A stretch of 20,581 nucleotides of DNA from an uncultured Collinsella sp. Lineage in GTDB: Bacteria; Actinomycetota; Coriobacteriia; Coriobacteriales; Coriobacteriaceae. Numbering within the stretch: the stretch's first letter is position 1; the number at the start of each line of letters is the position of its first letter. The stretch lies in the NCBI GenBank assembly GCA_900548365.1, contig URKM01000031.1, positions 1 through 20,581 on the forward strand, given 5' to 3'. The translations under genes and the position numbers were made by a program. The notes beneath the pieces were generated by a model, which ran no database searches, was not told where the DNA came from, and was given only the letters and a program-made list of their open reading frames with translations. This document shows, one piece after another, positions 7,864 to 14,984 of this stretch.

Positions 7864-9276
7864 CTATGCACCCAAGACGCTTTCGAGAAAGGCGAGCAGC
7901 TCCTTGGGCGTGGTTGATGAGCTGAAAGCGCGCGCGCCGCGCTCTGCAAGCTCGTTGAGCAGGTGCTCTCGATGATACCCGTCAAGCGTGAGGCCGTTGG
8001 CGTTGAACATGACATCGGGCAGAATGAGCATAACCCGGCTCAAATCGTCTTCCAGCTGCTCGAGGACATCGCAGGCGCACAGCAGGCCGGTGACGTTTAC
8101 ATTGCCGCCGAAGTAATCATTGCCAATCGCCCGAACGGTTCCGCCGAGCCCCGCGGAGCCGACGAAGCCCGCAACCGTCGTCTCGGCGGCTTCGCCTGCG
8201 ATGACAACGAGGCGCTCGTCGCGGGACTTGAGCGCCCTCGTGACCGCGCGGACGCGTCCGGGCTCCTTCGACAGCACTTCGACGGTGTCATCGAGGTACG
8301 AGCGTATCATCCCGATGCCGTCGTAGAACTGCGGGTACCCGTCGTAGAACGCTGCGGGAGGCGGCGTGACGCGCGCGGCGAGGTAGAATTCATCGGACAT
8401 CTGGAAGGTATGGCGCCCGAACCGCTCGAACGCCCGATCCTGATATGGCCGCACCTGCTCGACGACGGCACGGGCCGCTTCGGCATCATCCGAATACGAC
8501 GTGCTGAAACGGTCCTGGTGCTTCGTGAAGCCGAGCGGAACGATGCCCAGGCTCGTGATAAGCGGATGCTCTTCGCAATAGCGAAGCGTGCGCTCGAGCT
8601 CCTCGCCGTCGTTCAGCCCCGGACACAAAACGATCTGCGCATGGATTTCGATCCCCGCATCCATCAGGGTTTCGAGGACGTCGATGCCGCGCTGCGCGTT
8701 CCGACCGATCAGGCGCCGGCGCACATCGGGCGAGATCGCATGTATCGAGACGTTCATGGGCGAGAGGAACTTGTCCACGACCTCCCGAACATCGTTATCG
8801 GACATATTGGTCAACGTGACGAAGTTGCCCTGGAGAAAAGAGAGGCGGTAGTCATCGTCCCTGATGGTCAGCGTGTCGCGGCTCTCCTTCGGCAGCATTC
8901 TCATAAAGCAGAACACGCATGCGTTCACGCAGGTACGCATCTCGTCGAATATGGCGTCGTTGAACGTAAGGCCCCAGTCTTCACCGGGGAACCGCTCGAG
9001 GACGCAGGCCGCCGAGGTGTCGTCGGAAGGATCGCAGACGACGAGCTCGACCTCGTCCTCATCGGCTTCCCAGAGCCATACGATCATATCGGTGAGCGAC
9101 GCGCCGTTGACCTGGGAAACGTACATCCCCGGTTCGATGCCCGCATCGTAGGCAGGGGAGTCGATGCGCACGTCGGTTACGAGCGCGCCGTGGAAATCGT
9201 TTGCGGAGGCCGCTCCGCGACGTGTTCCATAATTCGCGGGCGTTCCCGCATACGAGGGAATGGTCGGTGCGGTCAT
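7864..9276 (-). CDS. DUF512-type radical SAM protein with N-terminal PDZ-like domain
   Basis: A 470-residue protein of the DUF512 family of putative Fe-S oxidoreductases. Residues 31-80 form a PDZ-like segment (DSPAYDAGIEPGMYVSQVNG). Cys116, Cys120 and Cys123 form the CX3CX2C cluster of radical SAM enzymes, followed by the family block DTLTIRDDDYRLSFLQGNFVTLTN. The region LNDGEELERTL and the PxGFTKHQ-like turn support the barrel, and the C-terminal DUF512 part includes GNDYFGGNVNVTGLL. The substrate is unknown. The gene lies between der and ispH in many Gram-positives, so a role tied to ribosomes or isoprenoids is sometimes guessed but is unproven. ATG at 9276 overlaps the ispH stop as ATGA. 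Confidence 0.92.
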   Translation of the reverse strand: MTAPTIPSYAGTPANYGTRRGAASANDFHGALVTDVRIDSPAYDAGIEPGMYVSQVNGASLTDMIVWLWEADEDEVELVVCDPSDDTSAACVLERFPGEDWGLTFNDAIFDEMRTCVNACVFCFMRMLPKESRDTLTIRDDDYRLSFLQGNFVTLTNMSDNDVREVVDKFLSPMNVSIHAISPDVRRRLIGRNAQRGIDVLETLMDAGIEIHAQIVLCPGLNDGEELERTLRYCEEHPLITSLGIVPLGFTKHQDRFSTSYSDDAEAARAVVEQVRPYQDRAFERFGRHTFQMSDEFYLAARVTPPPAAFYDGYPQFYDGIGMIRSYLDDTVEVLSKEPGRVRAVTRALKSRDERLVVIAGEAAETTVAGFVGSAGLGGTVRAIGNDYFGGNVNVTGLLCACDVLEQLEDDLSRVMLILPDVMFNANGLTLDGYHREHLLNELAERGARAFSSSTTPKELLAFLESVLGA

Positions 9277-10166
9277 GCGCGATCACGATCCCATTCGACC
9301 GAGGAGCCCGGGTTGATGGAAAGGAGCGCTTCGATCGCTTGGCGAATATGGGCGGGCGGCGTAGAGGCACCGGCGGTTACCCCGATGGTCTCGGCATGAC
9401 CGAACCAGGCGGTATCCAATTCGGCGGCATCTTCGATATGATGGGTGTTCTTGCAGCGCTCGGAGCAGATCTGGGCGAGACGGCGGGTGTTTCCAGAGTT
9501 CTTACCACCGATGACGATCATGGCGTCGACGCGGGAGGCAAGGGCGGCGGCGCTTTCCTGTCGCTCATGCGTCGCCTTGCAGATGGTGTTGATGACCTTG
9601 ACATCGCCGACGCGCGAGACGAGGACGGCAGCGATCTGACCGAGTCTCTCGTCGGTCTGCGTGGTCTGGACAACGACGCCGACTCGCCGAGAGAGCTCAA
9701 GGCCGTCGAGGTCATGAGCGCACGAGACGACGACCGCGCCTTCGCCCGCATGGCCGAGAATGCCCTCGACCTCGGGGTGACCGCTCTCCCCCACCACGAT
9801 CACCTGATAGCCTTCGCGCGCGAGCTTCGACGCGGCATGATGCACCTTTTTGACATAGGGGCAGGTGGCGTCGATCACATCGAGCCCACGCGCCCGCGCG
9901 GCCTCGATTGCCTGCGGAACGACGCCATGCGCCCGTATGACGATCGTGCCCCCATCGGCCTGCTCGATGGCATCGGCTGTGCCTACGCCTTCGGCGGCGA
10001 GCTCGGCGACGACACGCGGATTATGGATAAGCGGACCGAGCGTGCGGACCGGCTGGCGGGCGTCGCGGGCAGCGTCATAGGTGAGTTGCAGCGCGCGCTC
10101 CACCCCATAGCAAACGCCGGCGTGCTCGGCCACCAGGATACGGGTCCCCCTGTGACGGTCGACCAT
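9273..10166 (-). CDS. ispH: 4-hydroxy-3-methylbut-2-enyl diphosphate reductase
   Basis: Last enzyme of the MEP pathway; a 4Fe-4S protein that reduces HMBPP to IPP and DMAPP. The three cluster cysteines are present in EHAGVCYGV, DATCPYVKK and NTICKATHERQ (Cys19, 102 and 196 from this start). Also seen are the substrate-binding TIVIRAHGV, the His of ESGHPEVEG and the GGKNSGNTRRL segment. The protein has 297 residues. ATG at 10166 is preferred because GGGAGG is 8 bases upstream. The ATG at 10172 would place it only 2 bases away but makes an ATGA overlap with plsC, so two extra residues are possible. Confidence 0.95.
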   Translation of the reverse strand: MVDRHRGTRILVAEHAGVCYGVERALQLTYDAARDARQPVRTLGPLIHNPRVVAELAAEGVGTADAIEQADGGTIVIRAHGVVPQAIEAARARGLDVIDATCPYVKKVHHAASKLAREGYQVIVVGESGHPEVEGILGHAGEGAVVVSCAHDLDGLELSRRVGVVVQTTQTDERLGQIAAVLVSRVGDVKVINTICKATHERQESAAALASRVDAMIVIGGKNSGNTRRLAQICSERCKNTHHIEDAAELDTAWFGHAETIGVTAGASTPPAHIRQAIEALLSINPGSSVEWDRDRA

Positions 10167-10168
10167 GG

Positions 10169-10897
10169 TCATCGCCTCCCTGGATGTTCGCGGCGAAGAT
10201 CATCGCGGAGCGCGTACATGCGGTGAACCGCCTCGTCCTCGACCCATTGAGCGCGCTCCTTGCGCTTCATCTCGGCCGGCGCGTCCTCGAAAGAAATGGC
10301 CTCCCCGGCCTTCATCCAACACGTGACCGGTCGCATGAGCTTCTTGCCGGGAGGCGTAACATCACGGAAACCGCAGACGGCGACGGGGGCGATGGGCGCC
10401 TTGCCCATCTGCGCGATAAGGGCGAAGCCGCCGTGGATGTCGACAGGCTGCTCATCGGAGCGGACCCGGGTGCCTTCGGGGAAGATCAGGATGTCCTCGC
10501 CGCGCTGCAGGGCGTGCTGGGCACGGCGAAGGCTCCTCATATCCGCGGTGCCGCGCTCGACGGGGATGCCGCCTGCACGGGAAAACGCCCATCGCACGAT
10601 TCCCGTGCTGTTGAACTCGGATTTGAAAATGGGGCGCACGCGACGCCCGCGCGTCCACAGATGCGCTACGAGGGCGGGAACCTCCGCCATCGAGGTGTGG
10701 TTGCAGATGATGACGCGACCCGTCGGCCCGTCGGCATCAAGGCGAGACGAATCCTCCATGGTCCAACGCCACATGATCTTCGTGAAGGCGAACACGACGG
10801 CCAGCGCAATCACATAGAGGATACGGATGACGAGCGGGAACTCATCCATGCCCGCGTCGTAGTACTCGTCGAGGGAGCCGCCGAACGATTTCATCAT
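10169..10897 (-). CDS. plsC: 1-acyl-sn-glycerol-3-phosphate acyltransferase family protein, HX4E variant
   Basis: Probably converts lysophosphatidic acid to phosphatidic acid at the membrane. The 242-residue protein has an N-terminal hydrophobic helix (about 21-40), acceptor-binding GGIPVERG, FPEGTR at 139-144 and PIAPVAV, in the order expected for the PlsC family. The catalytic motif, normally NHxSxxD, reads NHTSMAE: His67 is followed by Glu72 in place of Asp, confirmed from the GAG codon. Whether this lowers activity or marks another acyl acceptor is not known. With gpsA and plsY in the same block it would complete glycerolipid synthesis except for plsX. Its ATG overlaps the cmk stop (ATGA), with AAAGGGG 4 bases upstream. 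Confidence 0.88.
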   Translation of the reverse strand: MMKSFGGSLDEYYDAGMDEFPLVIRILYVIALAVVFAFTKIMWRWTMEDSSRLDADGPTGRVIICNHTSMAEVPALVAHLWTRGRRVRPIFKSEFNSTGIVRWAFSRAGGIPVERGTADMRSLRRAQHALQRGEDILIFPEGTRVRSDEQPVDIHGGFALIAQMGKAPIAPVAVCGFRDVTPPGKKLMRPVTCWMKAGEAISFEDAPAEMKRKERAQWVEDEAVHRMYALRDDLRREHPGRR

Positions 10898-11574
10898 TCG
10901 CCCCTTTCATCGATCAAACGGGAGATGGCCTCGACCACCTCGTCGATGGTATGGCCCGAGGAATCCAGGCGGACCGCATCGTCCGCAGCCTTCAGCGGAG
11001 CCGTCTCGCGAGAAGAATCGAGCGCATCGCGGCGCTCGAGATCGCGCAACGTCTCCTCGACCTCGCGTTCGAGCTGATCGATGGAAACGGTCTCGCCCTC
11101 ATGACGCTGCAGGACGCGGCGGCGCGAGCGCTCGCGCGGATCCGCGGTAAGAAAGACCTTGAGCGCGGCATGGGGGAAGACGACGGTCCCGATATCGCGA
11201 CCCTCGGCGACGACGTTGCGACCTTCGGCGAAATGGCGCTGAACGGGAAGCATGGCCTCGCGAACTCCGGGATAGGCCGACACCTTGGAAACGATGCGGT
11301 CCACCTCGGGCGTGCGGATGGCATCGCTCACATCGTCGTCATCGAGCGCGATGCGGGTAACCGAACCGGTCGAATCGAACGAGATGCGGATGGAACGGGC
11401 CTGCTTGCACACGGCCGCCTCGTCATCAAGATCGATGCCGTCGCGAACGCACGCGAGCGCGACGGTGCGATAGAGCGCGCCCGTATCAAGCTTCTCGAAT
11501 CCGCGGCGGTGCGCGATCTCACGTGCGATGGTGGATTTTCCCGAGCCCGCGGGCCCGTCGATGGCGACGATCAT
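10894..11574 (-). CDS. cmk: Cytidylate kinase
   Basis: Phosphorylates CMP and dCMP with ATP. The 226-residue protein begins MIVAIDGPAGSGKST (P-loop), then KLDTGALYRTVAL, the CMP-binding GRDIGTVVFP and the lid region DPRERSRRRVLQR. ATG at 11574 has AAAGGATG about 8 bases upstream; the frame is open to 11688 but upstream residues are Arg-rich shadow. A 53-base gap separates it from rluB. In actinobacteria cmk and der are often functionally linked neighbours, and here both are in the same block. Confidence 0.96.
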   Translation of the reverse strand: MIVAIDGPAGSGKSTIAREIAHRRGFEKLDTGALYRTVALACVRDGIDLDDEAAVCKQARSIRISFDSTGSVTRIALDDDDVSDAIRTPEVDRIVSKVSAYPGVREAMLPVQRHFAEGRNVVAEGRDIGTVVFPHAALKVFLTADPRERSRRRVLQRHEGETVSIDQLEREVEETLRDLERRDALDSSRETAPLKAADDAVRLDSSGHTIDEVVEAISRLIDERGE

Positions 11575-11627
11575 GCGCGCACATCCTTTCTTATAGAAAC
11601 GTTTACGCAAGCGCGGAGGCGCGCGCC

Positions 11628-12425
11628 CTAGACGATGCCGGCATCCTCTTTCAGCATTGCGACTTCTGCGGCATCCAGTTCTCGCCAAGACCCCATGGGC
11701 AGACCGGCGAGCTCAAGCGAGCCGAACTCGGAGCGATGCAGCTCGAGTACGGGATGATGGATTCTCGAGAGCATGCGCTTCACCTGGTTTTTCCGACCCT
11801 CGTGGATCTTGACCTCGAGAAACGTCGTATACGCAGGCGGACGTCCCGCGTATACGCGCCGAGCCTCCCGGTCGCTCAAGATGCGGCAACGCGCCGGCTG
11901 GCACGGCCCGTCATCCAATTCGATGCCTCGGCGCAGTGGTTCGAGCTCCCTGTCATCCAACACGCCGTCAACGAGCGCCAGATACGACTTCCACACATGG
12001 TGGGACGGATGAAGCAGCGCCTGGCCAAAATCCCCGTCGGTTGTAAAGAGCAGCAGGCCCGTGGTATCGAGGTCGAGACGGCCGACGGGAAACAGGCCGG
12101 GATACCGATTGACGGGAACGAGCTCGGCAACGGTCGGACGTCCATGGGGGTCGCGCATCGTGGTGATGTAGCCGCTCGGTTTGTTGAGCATGATGTAGGC
12201 AGCGCCCCTCCCCAAAACGACAGGGACGCCGTCGACGGTGACCGAATCGACTGCCGGATCGACCTTGCTGCCCAGCTCGGTGGTGACGACGCCGTTCACG
12301 CAGACACGGCCGGCAGTCATGAGGTCTTCGGAACCGCGGCGGCTGGCCACCCCCGCGCGAGCGAGAAAACGCTGCAGGCGCATGGGGACCAAGCGCTCAT
12401 CCGGTTGGAACGCGGGGCTACTCAT
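11628..12425 (-). CDS. rluB: 23S rRNA pseudouridine synthase of the RsuA/RluB family
   Basis: Modifies uridine to pseudouridine in rRNA, most likely 23S rRNA as for RluB neighbours of scpB. The 265-residue protein has an N-terminal S4 RNA-binding domain (MRLQRFLARAGVASRRGSEDLMTAGRVCVNG), the YIMLNKPSGYITT segment, the catalytic Asp in VGRLDLDTTGLLLFTTDG and the C-terminal EGRKNQVKRML motif. ATG at 12425 has GGAGG 6 bases upstream and overlaps the scpB stop by 8 bases. The scpA-scpB-rluB order is widespread in Gram-positives. RsuA (16S) specificity cannot be excluded from sequence alone. Confidence 0.93.
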   Translation of the reverse strand: MSSPAFQPDERLVPMRLQRFLARAGVASRRGSEDLMTAGRVCVNGVVTTELGSKVDPAVDSVTVDGVPVVLGRGAAYIMLNKPSGYITTMRDPHGRPTVAELVPVNRYPGLFPVGRLDLDTTGLLLFTTDGDFGQALLHPSHHVWKSYLALVDGVLDDRELEPLRRGIELDDGPCQPARCRILSDREARRVYAGRPPAYTTFLEVKIHEGRKNQVKRMLSRIHHPVLELHRSEFGSLELAGLPMGSWRELDAAEVAMLKEDAGIV

Positions 12426-13134
12426 GATCGCCTCCGTCGAGTGCGGTGAAGATCTCGGCAGCGTCGACAGCAGAATCGGGCGCATCCGAATCTCCGATAA
12501 GATCGCGTTCCTCCTCGAGGTCGTCCTCGGTCTCCTCAAGGGTCGACTGAATCGAGCGGCCCGAAAGGCGCTCGCGAATGAATTGACGGGATTGCTCGTC
12601 GGGGGCGAACTGCTCGAGGTCCGGGAGGTCTTTGACGCTCCGCAGGCCGAATTTTTCCAAGAAGACGTTCGTGGTGCCATATCGTATGGCCTGCCCGCGT
12701 TCGGGATCGCGACCCATCTCGCGAATAAGGCCCTTGTCGACCAAGGACGATATGACGCCGTCGGAATTGACGCCTCGGATGCCCTTGACCGCCTCGCGGG
12801 TTACGGGCTGATGATACGCGATGACCGCAAGGGTCTCCAGAGCCGCCTGACTCAGCTTCTGCGTATCCCATGAGAGCACGTATGATTCGACCTGTTCATG
12901 AAAGGCGGGGTGGGTGAACAGGCGCCAACCGCCCGCGACCTCGCGCAGCTGAAAACCGCGTTCTGCTTCCTCGTATTCAACTTGGAGCTCGGCAAGCAGC
13001 GAGGCGACTTCGCCGGGCGCGACCTCGAGATGGGCTGCCAAGGCGGCAGCGCTGACGGGGTCGCTGGAAACAAGCAATAAAGCCTCGAGCGCCCCCTTCA
13101 AGGACGAGGGGCCAAGCGTACTGAGTTCAGACAT
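12418..13134 (-). CDS. scpB: Segregation and condensation protein B
   Basis: Winged-helix subunit of the SMC-ScpAB condensin that compacts and segregates the chromosome. The 238-residue protein shows LKGALEALLLVSSDPVS, LSQAALETLAVIAYHQPVTR, IRGVNSDGVISSLVDKGLI and RDPERGQAIRYGTTNVFLEKFGL, all characteristic of ScpB, followed by an acidic, probably disordered tail (residues 200-238). ATG at 13134 has GAGGAG 9 bases upstream and follows scpA after a 6-base gap. It binds the ScpA kleisin as a dimer. No smc gene is in the window. Confidence 0.96.
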   Translation of the reverse strand: MSELSTLGPSSLKGALEALLLVSSDPVSAAALAAHLEVAPGEVASLLAELQVEYEEAERGFQLREVAGGWRLFTHPAFHEQVESYVLSWDTQKLSQAALETLAVIAYHQPVTREAVKGIRGVNSDGVISSLVDKGLIREMGRDPERGQAIRYGTTNVFLEKFGLRSVKDLPDLEQFAPDEQSRQFIRERLSGRSIQSTLEETEDDLEEERDLIGDSDAPDSAVDAAEIFTALDGGDHE

Positions 13135-13140
13135 CGAGTG

Positions 13141-13941
13141 TTACTCCTCTTCGATGGAGAGCGAATCGCCGGGATGGTACTCCGCAGCGCCCGCGACGCG
13201 GTGAATGGAGATGGTGCCGAAATTCTCTTCCTGCTCAAGGGTAACCGAGCCGCGCTTCGCGAGCTCGAGAATGGCCAAAAACGTCGCCACGAGCTGTTCT
13301 GTCGTGGCATCGCCATCAAGTAGCTCGCGAAACGTGATATGGGGCCTGGCGATGGTGACGCGATCGACGGAGGCGACCGTGAGCTCGATGGGCATGCGGC
13401 GCGGAGCGACGTGCTCGGCCTCGAGAAGGAACTTCTCGCGCCGGCCGTCGATATCGGCGCAGATAACGGCAAGGCCGCGCAAGGTGATGCCCGCGAGGTA
13501 ATCGGGCATAAGGTTGAGAAACTCGGGATCGGGCCCAGCGACGCGCGGATGCATCCGACTCTCCGCCTCCATACGGGCACCGAGTGCCGCCGCCGCGCCC
13601 TTGAACTGCTTATAGGCGATAAGCCGAGCGATCAGGACCTCGCGCAGGGCATCGCCGTCAAGTTCGGCGAACTCCTCTTGATCCTCTTCATCCAGACGGG
13701 CGCGAACGGGCTCGTCCGGCACGAGGGAAGCCGCCTTGATATCGAGAAGCGTGGCGGCTACCAGCAGAAAATCGCTTGCAACGTCAAGATCCAACGCCTC
13801 GAGGCGCTCGACCTCGGCGAGATACTGCTCGGCGACCTCGGCGATGGAGATGGATCCTATGTCGACTTTTTGACGGGTTACCAGCTGGAGCAGAAGGTCG
13901 AAAGGACCCGAGTAGACCTGCGTGGAAACGCGGTACGACAA
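13141..13941 (-). CDS. scpA: Segregation and condensation protein A (kleisin), TTG start
   Basis: Kleisin subunit that bridges SMC heads and binds ScpB. The 266-residue protein has the typical N-terminal YSGPFDLLLQLV and KVDIGSISIAEVAEQYL segments, a central acidic stretch (residues 70-90) and the C-terminal winged helix with FLAILELAKRGSVTLEQEENFG. The start is TTG at 13941, with GAGGAGG 5-6 bases upstream. A 52-base gap before it holds a relatively AT-rich patch around 13972-13990 that could contain a promoter for scpA and the genes after it, but no clear box pair can be defended. Confidence 0.95.
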   Translation of the reverse strand: MSYRVSTQVYSGPFDLLLQLVTRQKVDIGSISIAEVAEQYLAEVERLEALDLDVASDFLLVAATLLDIKAASLVPDEPVRARLDEEDQEEFAELDGDALREVLIARLIAYKQFKGAAAALGARMEAESRMHPRVAGPDPEFLNLMPDYLAGITLRGLAVICADIDGRREKFLLEAEHVAPRRMPIELTVASVDRVTIARPHITFRELLDGDATTEQLVATFLAILELAKRGSVTLEQEENFGTISIHRVAGAAEYHPGDSLSIEEE

Positions 13942-13993
13942 CGCCGGCCTCCTCTACCGCTCGTCATGGACATATCTCATCTAGTTTAGCGCA

Positions 13994-14674
13994 CTAACGG
14001 CCCAGTGCCAGGGAGACAAGCGCATCGCCCAGCGGGTACACGGTGAAATCGAAATAGATTCCGATGAGATCGATGCCGGTGAGCATGGGAAGCAGATAGA
14101 GGACGACGATGAGGATGGGCATGGCGTACTGCTGGATCTGGTAGTAGGTGTGCAGCGCCCTACCCTTAAGGAAGGGGACGAGGATAGAGGATCCATCGAG
14201 CGGAGGAAGCGGAATCAAGTTGAAGAAGGCAAGCGAAAGGTTTACGAAGATGAACGTGAGGGAGAAGTCGAGCAGCAGGCTCAAGATGTTTGCGGGAAGC
14301 GCGGCGTATGCGGTAGCGGATGCAGAGAATCCGAGCACGGCCGCCCCGACGCAGGCGAGCAGGATGTTCGATGCGGGCCCGGCCAAAGATACGAGGAGCT
14401 CGTCGCGTTTCGGATGTTTGAGGTTGCCCAGGTAAACGGGAACGGGCTTGGCGAAGGCGAACACCGGTCCGCCCGCGGCGATCATGAGCAGCGGGAGGAT
14501 GATGGTGCCGAACGGGTCGATATGGTTGAGGGGGTTCAGGGAGATACGCCCCCGGGAGCGAGCGGTCTTATCTCCTAGCAGATACGCGGCGAGCGCATGG
14601 GCGCTCTCGTGGATGACGATGCCGATGATGACGGCAAACGCGCTGATAAGCAGCGAACTGATCTTGAGACCCAT
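13994..14674 (-). CDS. Site-2 protease family (M50) membrane metalloprotease
   Basis: A 226-residue integral membrane protease of the Rip/SpoIVFB-like M50 group. The zinc motif HESAH is at residues 22-26 inside the first hydrophobic segment. NPLNHIDPFGT follows, and the second catalytic motif LIPLPPLDGSSIL (Asp ligand) is in a later segment. Four to six hydrophobic segments are visible, so it is a minimal M50 core with no PDZ or CBS domain. ATG at 14674 has GAAAGG 7 bases upstream. It lies directly before scpA, a placement common in Gram-positives; its substrate is unknown. Confidence 0.92.
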   Translation of the reverse strand: MGLKISSLLISAFAVIIGIVIHESAHALAAYLLGDKTARSRGRISLNPLNHIDPFGTIILPLLMIAAGGPVFAFAKPVPVYLGNLKHPKRDELLVSLAGPASNILLACVGAAVLGFSASATAYAALPANILSLLLDFSLTFIFVNLSLAFFNLIPLPPLDGSSILVPFLKGRALHTYYQIQQYAMPILIVVLYLLPMLTGIDLIGIYFDFTVYPLGDALVSLALGR

Positions 14675-14684
14675 ACGATACCTT

Positions 14685-14984
14685 TCAGGAGCGGAGCATG
14701 CGGGCGCAGCGCAAGCATGCGTAATCGAGCAAGAAGAACAGCAGGGCGATAAGGGAGAAATCAAGCCGAAACACCCCGCCGAACGGCGTGGTGATGACGC
14801 CGTAGCCCGCTATGAACGTAGGCAGCAACCGTGACAGGTCGACGACGAAGCCAACCATGTTCAAGCGTGCGGACAACCCGCTGAAACACAAGATGACGAC
14901 GATCGCGCACAAGGCGATGGCGCACAGCCGGAAAGCAAAGCCGAGGACCGTCAAGGCGATGGCGCCGGCTCTACGCACGTCCAC
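14685..14984 (-). CDS. Small hypothetical membrane protein
   Basis: An unrecognised 99-residue protein with about three hydrophobic segments (roughly residues 7-33, 44-62 and 70-92) and a basic C-terminus. The chosen start is GTG at 14984, 7 bases after GAGGAGG, and it overlaps the end of the ABC-F gene by 14 bases. A second GTG two codons on is possible. It ends 10 bases before the M50 protease, so it is probably translated with it and may be an accessory subunit; that is inference from position only. Confidence 0.7.
   Translation of the reverse strand: MDVRRAGAIALTVLGFAFRLCAIALCAIVVILCFSGLSARLNMVGFVVDLSRLLPTFIAGYGVITTPFGGVFRLDFSLIALLFFLLDYACLRCARMLRS

Noticed and set aside
7963..9399. A 478-codon open frame on the plus strand, plus many other long plus-strand frames across 1-16992
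   Set aside because: They are antisense shadows of the minus-strand genes (here DUF512/ispH), have Arg/Ala-rich composition typical of GC-rich shadow frames and no ribosome sites or family motifs.
13942..13993. Promoter before scpA
   Set aside because: The gap is more AT-rich than its surroundings, but no -35/-10 pair with acceptable spacing could be defended.
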